From: Cokeromyces recurvatus
Taxonomy: Eukaryota > Mucoromycota > Mucoromycetes > Mucorales > Mucoraceae
Reading direction: 5' to 3'
Length of the DNA stretch: 64,000 nt
NCBI RefSeq assembly: GCF_025118155.1
Contig: NW_026251392.1
Span: 248,001 to 312,000 of the forward strand
Position numbers and translations under genes: made by a program. Below are positions 23,740 through 33,870 of this stretch, in pieces. Under the pieces are notes generated by a model. That model was not told the DNA's origin. It did not search any database and worked only from the letters and a program-made list of their open reading frames with translations. Every line of letters starts with the position of its first letter. Position 1 is the first letter of the stretch.

Positions 23740-24810
23740 GTTGATATATTTTGTTAGATACGTCATGACGGAGATCTTTGAACTTGATATGATCCTTGTT
23801 TTTTAGTCCCTCACCAAAGACCACCAGAGGCATCTTGCTGCTGTTTCCCTTTTCAAAACAGACTTTATTGTTTCTGCTGTAAGTTACAGATATAATAGTT
23901 AAAATTTGCTGAAATAATAATAATAAAAAAAGTGTATACCTTTTTGATTTTGGGATGGTGGTGAGTGCTCTTTCTTCTTGAGCAGTACGAGGCTTGCGAG
24001 TTTTTCTTTGTCTTCTTTCTCCTGCTTTTATTATACTTCTTTCCACCATTTATTAAGATGTTGACACTTTCTTGGATGGCTTTTTGGGAACTAAGGTGGT
24101 TCAACCATTTAATCTTAGAAGTTTCAAAGCCATAGAAAGTAAGCAAAGTATTCATGTGCTGCGGCATGTAAGTTATGTACAAACCAAATTGTTCCACAGA
24201 CACAGTTTTAGGCGAAGGAATGTCTGTTTCAATCTTTTCAATACCTAGTCTCTGTTTACTCTTCTGTTACTCTTTCATTCGTCTTACACTTCCACCCATA
24301 TTGTAATATTCGATTGAGGACAAGCGACATATGTCAGTGGTCACCATGATAAGAGACAAAAGGATCCCGTCTTCCTGGGTCTACAGTACATGGACGGAAA
24401 TACCTGTCCACCTCTTCGCTTGTAAAATCGTTCAACTCTAGACAGCTATTGTTTTCTGGTGATGACGGAAGCACTTTTCTAGCAAATAGAACTCTGTACG
24501 TGTAGCCATCAGTATACAATTCATTGAGAAACATCTTTCCTTTTCGTTCAGGCAGTGCTTGAAACTTTTCACAACTATATTTTTTTTTCGTCAGTAATTT
24601 GATTTATAGATATATGTAATAGTAATGTATACCTTTGAATGCCCAGCTTCTTAAAGTCAAACATTTGATAGAAGCATCTTTGTTTATGATCGAAAGGAGA
24701 TGATTCATTAGTTTGCTTTTTTTGTTTAACATCTGGGAAAATTCCGTTTAGGTTCTGAGCATTCATCTTTATGAATCGCCAGTGCAATCCAGGATTTGGG
24801 AATAGACTAA

Positions 24811-25333
24811 TGTTGTGGTTTAGGTAAGTTTAAAAATTAAAATAAAAATAAAAGAAATAAAAAATAAGACAGACAGAAGAAGTACGTTGAGACTTGTCAA
24901 TAAGTTTTATTAAGAATTAAGTTCAATATAAGCATTAATAATGTAAGAGTATTTATATATTTTGTGAATAAGGACGATGAGTAATAAGAAGATAAAAATA
25001 TAACAAATTGTATTTGATAATATAATTATAGAATGATTATCAAAAGTTATTATAGATGTAGATCTATGTCTTTTGTATATATTTATGTTTATAACTAATA
25101 TGTGTACTCTGAGTGAAATCAATTATTACGCATACTTGCATTATTCTTGATTTTCTCCAGTTTAACTTGTAAATTAATATTCAGCAGGACTTTTATTAAT
25201 TATTTTTCTATATAAGGATAAATATATTCTTAATATGCCTATAGACAGAATTATCATACAAGCACACTATATACATTTTCTATTATGACTATTTATCTTA
25301 TTGAATTAAGTTACAAATCTTACAACCATGACA
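24811..25333. mobile_element. Solo-LTR-like repeat, copy 2, inverted relative to copy 1
   Basis: Begins TGTTGTGGTTTAGG and ends CCATGACA on the plus strand, the reverse complement of the copy at 22279-22876 with many substitutions and a net shortening of about 75 bp. It ends the recognisable Fanzor coding sequence on its 5' side, so it either truncated the gene or came with a rearrangement. Flanks ACTAA and AACGG show no duplication. Confidence 0.72.
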
Positions 25334-25679
25334 AACGGCCCTTTAAATATGATAGATATTGATGACGTATTTGACCTTCACAAAATAAAATTTTCGTTTC
25401 AATATATATGAAACGTGATTGTAGTAATTTTTAACAAAATTGAGAATATTGGTGAATGATTATAGTGTTTGTTTTGTTTGTATAAAAACAATATTTTAAC
25501 AATTTTTAAGCCAGCATACTTTTGATAAGTATTTTAATTGATATATGCTTTATTTTATTGTATTAACATTTATTTAGTTAGTCTTATCTTTCAAATAAAA
25601 GTTAGTTACAACATTTCATATATAAGAAAATACTGATAGCAATAAACGGTTTATTTAAAAAATTTTAGATAGTTTAAGG

Positions 25680-27639
25680 CTAACAACTAGAAATGGAAAA
25701 AGTTTCACAGATCGATCTAATGGATGGCCCATCAAATTGGACTAGTCCTATATTTTCTTTTGCAAGCTTTTTCTGTACTTCTTGCACCTTTAGTGCGCCG
25801 TTCTATGAAAAAAAAATTAGAACGCTTACATATATTCATGATGACAAGTCAAATTATACATACAAACAAAGTTGCCAAAAGTTCAAGATATTGGATAAGG
25901 CAAATCCTGTCATTCCAGTTGGTAGGTAATTTGGCCGTTCTTGTTTCGAGGACCTTCTAATTGTTTTCATCATGGAAAGACATCTCGCAGAGTGTAACTT
26001 GTGTTGTTACAACATGAACGGAAAATACCTTGAGTTCTTCGAAGGTCTTTTTTGAAGCATTCTTGTAGTGGGAAGCTTCTTTCCTTAAGGCAGACATACT
26101 GCACTCTAATATTTTTAATGAGTCCTCTACTGTGCGCGTTGTGTGCTCCTTTAAAATACCACTATAAAATGTATCATTAAGAATGAAGATATCTGACTTG
26201 ATTTGATAAATACTACCTGGAGGCTTCAACAAGTATTAATTCCATGTTGTTCATTGTTTTAAATATACCAAGCGCATCAATAAACTTGTTTGGCGGCGCA
26301 GAACGGTAGTCGTAATCGTACTCTTGTTGGTTCAACACGCGTGAAGACAAAAATGGTGATTCACACCTATAATAAAGAAATCAATAAAAGACCATCTTTC
26401 TCTCAATATCACTCTTTTTTTTTCTCACCATTTGAATTCCACAAGCCCAGTAACATTTTGATAATGCCAACAAAGACGGGATTATATTTTCGACAAAATG
26501 AGTTCTTTCATGGTTTTGTGCGAACTCTTGTATTGATCTGCATGATAAATGAAATGAACAGAGGGTGTATTTTACAATATCCAAAAATGCTTTTGACGGA
26601 GTTGTTAAAGCAAAATCAGGTTTGAATGCCCAAAGTGTCTCATTGAAATTATCAAAGGATGCTTTTTCTAACAAAGATACAAGACAATCAAACATCTCAA
26701 GAGACCGGAGTGAACTATTCTGCATTTGTTCATTAATGCACGCTTTATATTCGTTGAAGGTCTGCTCATTTGAGCAAAAAGAAGTGCCAAAGTGGCACAT
26801 TTTCTTTAGCGCTTCAAGTTGTGTTTTTCTCAACTTTGGCATATGAAGACTTTCGGCCCTAGCAGAGGGTGCCTCGAAACGATAATGATTTTTTCCTTCC
26901 CTTACTTTTGTCAAATGCTATAGTATACATACGTTAGAAAGGGTAGATGAGAAATATAGAGACTTATTAGCTTACATTTTCAGGAAAAGAAGCTTGACTC
27001 TGGAAAGTTCAAATGTTAGTATATCAATAATTACTGCTAAGAAATAAAAACTTTACCATATCTGGAGAGTCTTCCTCGTACTGGCGTTTCCTTTCTACCT
27101 ACAAAAAAAAAGAAAGTGAGAGATTAAAAGAAAAAATTACTCGTATTTCACTTATTACAATAGCACTTCTCGTAGCGGGGATAGCTGAAATACTGGAAAT
27201 TGTCATTTTTCCATAGTTGTTTAAGGTGTCTGATACCTTCATTAAGATATTTTGTTCTTTAGAAAAAGGAGCACAAGCTACGTTTGAGCTACGATTATCG
27301 CGCTTTTCTTCTGAACCACCTTGATTCTCTTGAGTATTATCTTTGGAACTGTCTTGGTGAAACTTTTTGTGTACAGTCAAATTCATGAGCCTCTAGATGA
27401 AAAATAAATAATATGCTCTTTTGTGAAGAATAAAAGATATTTACTTCAATTTCATTAGTACTAGAAATAACAAATTTCTTGAAAGTAATTTGAGTATTGT
27501 TAACTTTAACCAAGTCACTTTTTATTACTGCCAGAAGTTCAAAAGTCGAACTAAAACAGCTTTTGGAATCATAGTAACAAGTGGCGTCAATAGCGTTCCA
27601 AGATTTTGCAGGGGTATGATAGAAATAGTCAATACACAT
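25680..27639 (-). pseudogene. Broken copy of a multi-exon gene of unknown, probably repetitive, family
   Basis: Minus-strand coding blocks, in order: MCIDYFYHTPAKSWNAIDA (from 27639); RLMNLTVHKKFHQDSS; VERKRQYEEDSPDM; HLTKVREGKNHYRFEAPS (from about 26917); RTHFVENIIPSLLALSK; TGLVEFKW; CESPFLSSRVLNQQEYDYD; GILKEHTTRTVEDSLKIL; EVLETRTAKLPTNWNDR; and a C-terminus LVQFDGPSIRSICETFS with a stop at 25680-25682. The blocks are joined by plausible introns. A one-base insertion before TGLVEFKW shifts the frame, and the next Cys codon is TGA, so this copy is dead. The pattern recalls a family of hypothetical proteins I remember as recurrent in Mucorales genomes; I know no function and could not check it. 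Confidence 0.65.
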
Positions 27640-27833
27640 TTGTATGTGCAACGGAAAGAAGTGATCTTTTAAATGATTTATTGCTTCCGGAGTATTTGCT
27701 TTTCAAACGCGAAACTCCGTAATGCTCCTCCCTATAGTCATGACACCCCCTTTCCCTGAAAGGCAATTTTTTTCAGCTCTGATGCCTCGTGATGTTTGTA
27801 AACAAAGATGCAAAAATAACCTTCAGGCGTGTA

Positions 27834-28013
27834 TAAAAGTATCCTTCTTATACACGACAAGAACACATAGTCAGCGTCTGGTCGGTCCGTTGGCTTGAAG
27901 TCTGCACCATCTTGTACGAGATGGACTACCTATTCCATGAGCAGGTTCCTCTAGAGATTTTCCCACTTGACTCCAAGCTAACCATTTGGCTTCACCGCAA
28001 CCCTCCCTCGTAA
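27834..28013 (+). other. Open frame with TATA-like upstream element, possible gene fragment
   Basis: An open frame from about 27843 includes VSVWSVRWLEVCTILYEMDY, an ATG at 27921 and a stop at 28011-28013. It is less AT-rich than its surroundings, which is why it stands out. A TATAAAAG sequence near 27835 sits inside a 9-bp inverted repeat (CGTGTATAA and TTATACACG). I do not recognise the peptide. It may be a fragment of the same mobile region or a divergent gene start. Confidence 0.3.
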
Positions 28014-28210
28014 CGGGTTTACGAGGTTCCGTATCTTCTTCTCTTCGCCTGATATTTTACTTTTACGAGGCAAAAGATTTTCAGATTCTGTCGCATTCTG
28101 GAATAACCCGGACAAGCCCAGTATTTCGTACTATGTGTCCTTTTGCGTCATTTATTTTTTCTTTCATTATGACATTACTGAATCGCAAAGTTTGTCCAAA
28201 TTAAGTAAGG

Positions 28211-28410
28211 AAATCGTCTGAAATTTAAAAAGAATTTAGCCAAAAAAAGAAGGAAGTCGTCTGAATTTTATTTTCCGAAAGTCTGAAATTAAAACTGGTT
28301 TCGTCCAGAAAAAAATAGAGAAAGTCCGGAATTTTTTTGAGAAGGTCCGAAAACTAAGTAAAAATACTGTGGCTACTCCGGACACTGCAAAAAATTTGTC
28401 CGTTGTACGT
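28211..28410. repeat. Degenerate GTCYGAAWTT motif repeated about eight times
   Basis: Variants GTCTGAAATT, GTCTGAATTT, GTCTGAAATT, GTCCAGAAA, GTCCGGAATT, GTCCGAAAAC, TCCGGACAC and GTCCGTTGT recur every 20-40 bp. Such subterminal motif clusters occur at ends of DNA transposons where a transposase binds; that role here is inference. Confidence 0.55.
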
Positions 28411-28460
28411 ATTACTTTTTACATTTAATTGGCTATTTCTTTGAAAAAAAACATGAACTA

Positions 28461-28462
<2 letters not shown>

Positions 28463-28497
<35 letters not shown>
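28463..28497. repeat. Poly(T) tract, 35 bases
   Basis: Homopolymer directly visible. It lies between the degenerate motif cluster and the LAA1 3' flank and could mark an insertion tail or a replication-slippage site. Confidence 0.95.
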
Positions 28498-28499
<2 letters not shown>

Positions 28500-29247
28500 A
28501 GAATAAATAACGTTTGTTTATCTATTTAAAAAACGTAGGATTAAAGATAATAGACAAGTTAGTATATGTGTTAATATAAAGAACAAGAGTTATAGACAAT
28601 AGTTGTTATTTTACCTTCATATACATTGAAAAATGCTCTGTATAAAAAGTAGAAAAAGCTACTACCAGCATAAACAAGACTCTTTTGCTAAGAAAGAAAT
28701 AAAACTGGTCAGTTTAATTCCGTTAATAAGGATATTCTAAATCTTTATACTACCTTGAATATAATAAATATATATAGAAAATAAAATAACTGTAAATAAA
28801 TAAATATTAATCTAAAGTAAAAGAAAAAAAAATTATAAAAGAAAAAACGATAAAAGAATAGAATAAAAAAGAAATAACAACAAATGTAGAAAGATAGTAA
28901 TTTTCTTAACTTTCTCTATGATCATATGATTTTCTATATATCCATTTTTGGAAAAAAAAAGTATTTTTTTCTGTAATTTCACAATGCAAATAGTCTAATT
29001 ACTCTTCAATAATGTTATTTATTAAATATTTCAACATTCGTTCGGCAATTCAACTTAATTGCCACCATCATTTCGAAATGTCAATTTTAATGTTGTAATG
29101 GAAATGAAGATTACTTTTATAATTAACTGTTTCCAACATTTTTTTTTTTAATTTAAATTAGATAAGAGACAAAATAATTTTATATTTGTGTACATAATAA
29201 AATAATGTATTTTATTTTGAATTTAACATTAATACATAATAATGCTG

Positions 29248-29250
<3 letters not shown>
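28498..29250. other. Intergenic, no gene seen
   Basis: AT-rich DNA without a sustained frame or recognisable repeat. Confidence 0.6.
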
Positions 29251-29297
<47 letters not shown>

Positions 29298-29418
29298 CTT
29301 TTGTTCTGCACTTGACTAACGAGAATAAGAAGAGATACAATCGTGAAAAAATAAAAGAATATGGGGAAGGAAAAAAAAATTAAAATATAGTGACATTCAG
29401 GGAAAAGGAAATTGGATG

Positions 29419-29470
<52 letters not shown>
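29251..29470. repeat. Inverted homopolymer pair: T47, 121-bp spacer, A52
   Basis: T47 at 29251-29297 and A52 at 29419-29470 could pair as a long stem. The frame open across it on the minus strand encodes only homopolymeric Lys and Phe and is not a gene. Homopolymer lengths are unreliable in assemblies. Confidence 0.9.
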
Positions 29471-29473
<3 letters not shown>

Positions 29474-29806
29474 TTTTCCGAGATTTGAGTAAACTAAATA
29501 CTTTTTACTATCGAGTCTACTAATCGTGTAATATATGATATAACTTAAGGCTTTTTTAGTATTACTTTTTGTATCTTCAGGATTACTGTTAGCATACTTA
29601 TTAAGACAAATGCAAATCAATTAATTAAAAAAAAAATCTTTATCACTATTATACACGTTCATAAAGAGTATATACTACTTTATTGTTTAAAATTTAATTA
29701 TGTTATGCATATTACTATGGAAAAGTCTCTTTCAACAAATGACATAAAAAATATATATATACATATAAAGGAAAATACTTATTTATAATTCTTCAGTATT
29801 TTTTTT

Positions 29807-32800
29807 TTATTCGAAATTACTAAAGTCCATTTTCAAGGCAATAGTAGGCTGCTTATTGTCCTTATGAGAATCCTGAAGTTGCTTTTCTCTTTGTTGTTGC
29901 TTTTGTTGTTTTTCTTGGCTAGATAAGATACTATAACGCATTGCAGATTCTAATTTGGATTTAACGTTATCTGGAAGCTTGGTTACAGTATCACGAAAAA
30001 CAGTGGGCGTGTTTGTAGCAACAGATATCAAGTGCGCTAAAATAGCTTCATGTGTTTTAGTTTCGCGACCATTGTATGGCGGATCATCTAGCAAGAAAGT
30101 TAATGTTGGAAGAATAATACTTAATACTAACGATTCTAAATAATAATAAAGGTTGCCAGTTAGTTAGGTTATGAATATTATCTATATTAGTACTTACTTT
30201 GTTCTTCCTGAACACCACTTATTAGTGCAAGTAAAGTTTTAGTATCTTCATTTAGAGATGCAAGGGATGCATCGTTCATATTATCTTTATCTTCCTTAGC
30301 CGTAATAATACGCGAGATAACAAATGATAAGGTTGAATTAATAATAACTTGTCCTAAATTAGCCAATGCGGGAAAACTATCTTTTTTCTCGGGAAAACTA
30401 ATAAAGTTTCGAAGGCATTGATGTGCAGTAATAGAAAGCTATTCCAGATTTACGTGTTAGTAAAAATATATATTCATATAAAAAAAAAATAGTATTGATA
30501 TAATTATACCTCTACATCGTTTGATGATAGAGACTTTTTTAGAGTATCAATAAACTGCTTCCTTCCCTCTCCCTCTCTCAAGATTGCTTGTGGACAACCA
30601 GTTATGATTAATACAATAGCAAGAAGTCTATTTTTTTGCGAAGCTACGGAAAGCTTTTCACCATTCTTCGTCCTTTATAACAAAAAAAAAATTAATATGT
30701 ATAATAATATAAATATAAAACTACTTACTCAAAGAAGCCATCAAGTAAAGTATGAATTATTGCTCGTATTACTTCAGCTAAAGAGTTAATATTTTCAGTA
30801 GATAAGTCTATTTCAAAATTCTGAAATACGGTCTTTAGAGATATAAGAACCCGAGGCCCTAGAGTCATGTCAAATTTACTTTCAGTCAAAATTCCAGAGA
30901 AAATATACAGACAGATGGCTAATAGATCGACTTTATAGTCTTTAGGTGTCATGTTTACTAGTAGTGCAATTGTATCTAAGGAGGGTCCCAGCAATAATGC
31001 TAGATTATCTTTTGAAGATCGTTGCCGTAAAGAAGCAGGCTTATTTGTCAGCGTTGGGACATTTTGTAAAAAGACATTTACCAATAAACGTAAAATATAA
31101 TAAAGCTTGGATGTAGTAGGAAAAACGTCAGGATCTAATGTGATATCTATCGTGTGTTCATTATTTTCTCCATCTAAATCGTCACAGAGATAAGCTCCAT
31201 AACTCTGAATAAGTCTTTGCAAGATTTCAATAATAATAATTTGAGTACGGTAGCCCTCAGTTTGAATTAAACGATCCAACACATTTAGTAGCTCCAAGAA
31301 GACTGCTTTTGGAAGAAATTGATTTCCTGCTAGTGATGGTTTAATAAATGTAAAGAGTGCATTTAGACAGATCGGAACAGTGACATTATCATATTTGCTT
31401 GAACTGGAACTACGAGAAAGGCTTTCAATGCAAAGACCAAACAAAATATAAAACAAATTGGATGGATGATCTATTGATTGCTCAAAATCTGGATTGCTCT
31501 TAATAGCTTCTACCATAGATTCCTCTTGGGTTTCGATTAAAGTAGCAACTGCTTCCATAATCTTTAACCAGGAACGGCGATAATACGGTAGAACTACATC
31601 CTTTGTAGCAGCCGAATACATTGAATCAATACCACTGCTAGATGACGCTTGAACGCGATCTGTACTACGACTAGATAATGCCACAATATCTGACTCTAAA
31701 CGAATTCTAGCATAGTCTTGAAGCGCACGAACCCACATGGGGCTTAAGACGGTTAAATTAGGTTGTAATACCTGTTTTAAATAGCCTTGTCTCTGACTTG
31801 ATACTTGAAGCTCTGCCCATGCATTTAAAACAGATAACTTGACCATAACTGAAGCATGAGGGCTTAGATCCTTTACCTCACCAACAGCTGTCAATTTTGA
31901 CTCACTTTTACATTTGTCTAAAGCCGATATCAGCAATTTTAACACACGACCAAGTTGGTAAAGGTCCTTCACAATACCACTGCCAACATAAATAGCACAA
32001 ACACGGACAGCAGCTGATACAATTTCCGATGATGAGTCAGAGCCAAAGGCTGGTGTTAAAGCTGCACCAATTTGAGCAGAATACTGTTCCAGTAATAGCA
32101 TATCCTCCATATCAGCATCTAATGTATTTGCGAATTTCTCTATAACCATCTTCAGTAAATTAATACCAGATAACCTTAGTTCATTAACATGTGCAGTGGC
32201 TGCTGTAAAAGACAGTCTTATTAAATCGGGTACACGAAATACTAAAAAGTCTCCTAAACCAGCCTGTTGTCTACGACGTCGAGCAAGAATAAGATCAAAG
32301 TGTTCTCGAATACCACTTGCTGATATTAATTCAATTGTTTGTTGAAGGCATTCAAGAGCAAATAACTGCGTTCTCCACCTTGGTGGTATTTCAACGTTGA
32401 TATTAAGTTTAGTTGTCATACCAGAAGCATCAGCTACGGTTGTTGCAATGTCCACATTATCTTCATCAACAAATCCATCAGCATCATCGTCACCAAATTC
32501 TTCATCTTCTTCCTCCTCTTCAGCAGAATCTTCATGCATCGTAGAAGCGATTTTAGATGGCTCCTTTGTGGTCCCACTATTTGACCCAGTTACGATACGT
32601 TTAGTAATATTTACCCAAATAGAAGGTTCAGCGACGGCTGTCTCCTGCAACCAGTTTCTAATCACATTTTTAACATCTGATAGCTGGGGATCTGTATCCA
32701 ACATCTTGAATAGTTCACTATCTAGGCCTGGTTGAGCTGCTTTAAATACCAATTCTGAATCACGCTGTACTAACTGATATAAACAAGTTACAGCAGCCTT

Positions 32801-33835
32801 TTTAAGAGGCAAATGAAGGCTAGTAATTTGATTTTGAAGATAAGGAACTAATTCTTGTGTTCTAAGATATTTGGGTGCAAACATCAAGAAGTGCTGAATA
32901 CAACGAATTGCCTCCACATTTACTCGCTCATCAGGTTCTAGCTTAAGTTCTTCAACCATATTCGAACAAAGCTCTCTAACTTTTGAAGAAGTTTGGAGCT
33001 CTGGACCGAGTGTGCCAATAAGTTCATAAATGATACGACCAAATTCTTGATAAGCTGTAAAGCCAACAGACATACCGGCATTAGTGACAGCAATGGATCC
33101 ACTACCCGGCTCATGTGTTTCGCTTAGGTAAAGCTTCGCTACCATACTAAGGGTACTATTCACATATCCAGAAAACATTAAACCAGCTGCACTAACAGTC
33201 ATAGCCATAGCCTCTAGAGCCCATGCATGAACAACTGGATGTGGGTCATTACTAAGAGACAACAGTATACCTACAATTGTTTTTAAGTGAGCAGCAGCAG
33301 CCATTCCACCTACATGGCTGTAGATGTACCCAATACTTAAGGCACAACCAGCACGAGCATCGGGGTCTCGGTTAGAAACTACTAAATCTACTAGTATTTG
33401 CATCTGTGAGGCAACAAATGATCCACCAATAATAGACGTCAGACGGCCAATAGCTTCACTAGCAGCATTTCGTAAATAAGGATCAGGATGAATGATGACT
33501 TCCATCAAGATTTCTTGAACTAGTTGTACAGCACGAGGACTAAATGGTACCGTCTCTCCTTTTCTTTTTCTTATAAATGCCATTATGTTTTGAAGGAACC
33601 TAATAAAGCCACTACAATATTTACAAGTATCGCAGCACGTTTTGAAGAGTTTTTTTCTAATTTAGGATCTTTTACCACTTTAAGCATAAATTCAAATGTC
33701 GATTCTTGAATGGATGGAGGCTGATTTATAAAGAGTGTTGCAAATAGATCGATGCTGGCATCAATATAAGAAGTAGAAGGTGATACTGGTTGTGGAATAT
33801 ATGATTTTTTATTAGCTATTTGCTGTTGCTGTTGT

Positions 33836-33870
<35 letters not shown>

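Larger units (their letters stand above)
22141..24810 (-). pseudogene. Fanzor (TnpB-like RNA-guided nuclease) relic, broken by insertions
   Basis: Read on the minus strand, the pieces in order are: WRFIKMNAQNLNGIFPDV (exon ending 24633); exon from 24574 with a RuvC-I-like TVDPGRRDPF (Asp at about 24380); EYYNMGGSVRRMKE; GIEKIETDIPSPKTVS; a basic stretch; MPLVVFGEGLKNKDHIKF (RuvC-II position, about 23810-23826); ELLLLVINEFNT (23003-23040); LKCSEDC of the zinc ribbon; then VMASKNMFYIAPSIWND and a tail ending GEPTT with a stop at 22141-22143. This order is that of Fanzor/TnpB nucleases. Lesions: missing N-terminal half, frameshifts near 24335 and 24020, an in-frame TAA at 24267-24269, a 671-bp insertion, a stop and lost residues in the zinc ribbon, and a 598-bp insertion. 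At least two introns remain recognisable. It is not functional. Identity rests on motif recognition, not a search. Confidence 0.82.

Noticed and set aside
22279..25333. Inverted repeats as terminal inverted repeats of a Fanzor transposon
   Set aside because: Fanzor C-terminal coding sequence (22141-22278) lies outside the left repeat, so the repeats interrupt the gene rather than bound it.
26290..26846. Plus-strand frames of 93-111 aa
   Set aside because: Antisense to the coding blocks of the broken unknown gene, without family resemblance or splice context.
29180..29620. Minus-strand frame of about 146 aa
   Set aside because: It consists largely of the T47/A52 homopolymers read as Lys and Phe runs.
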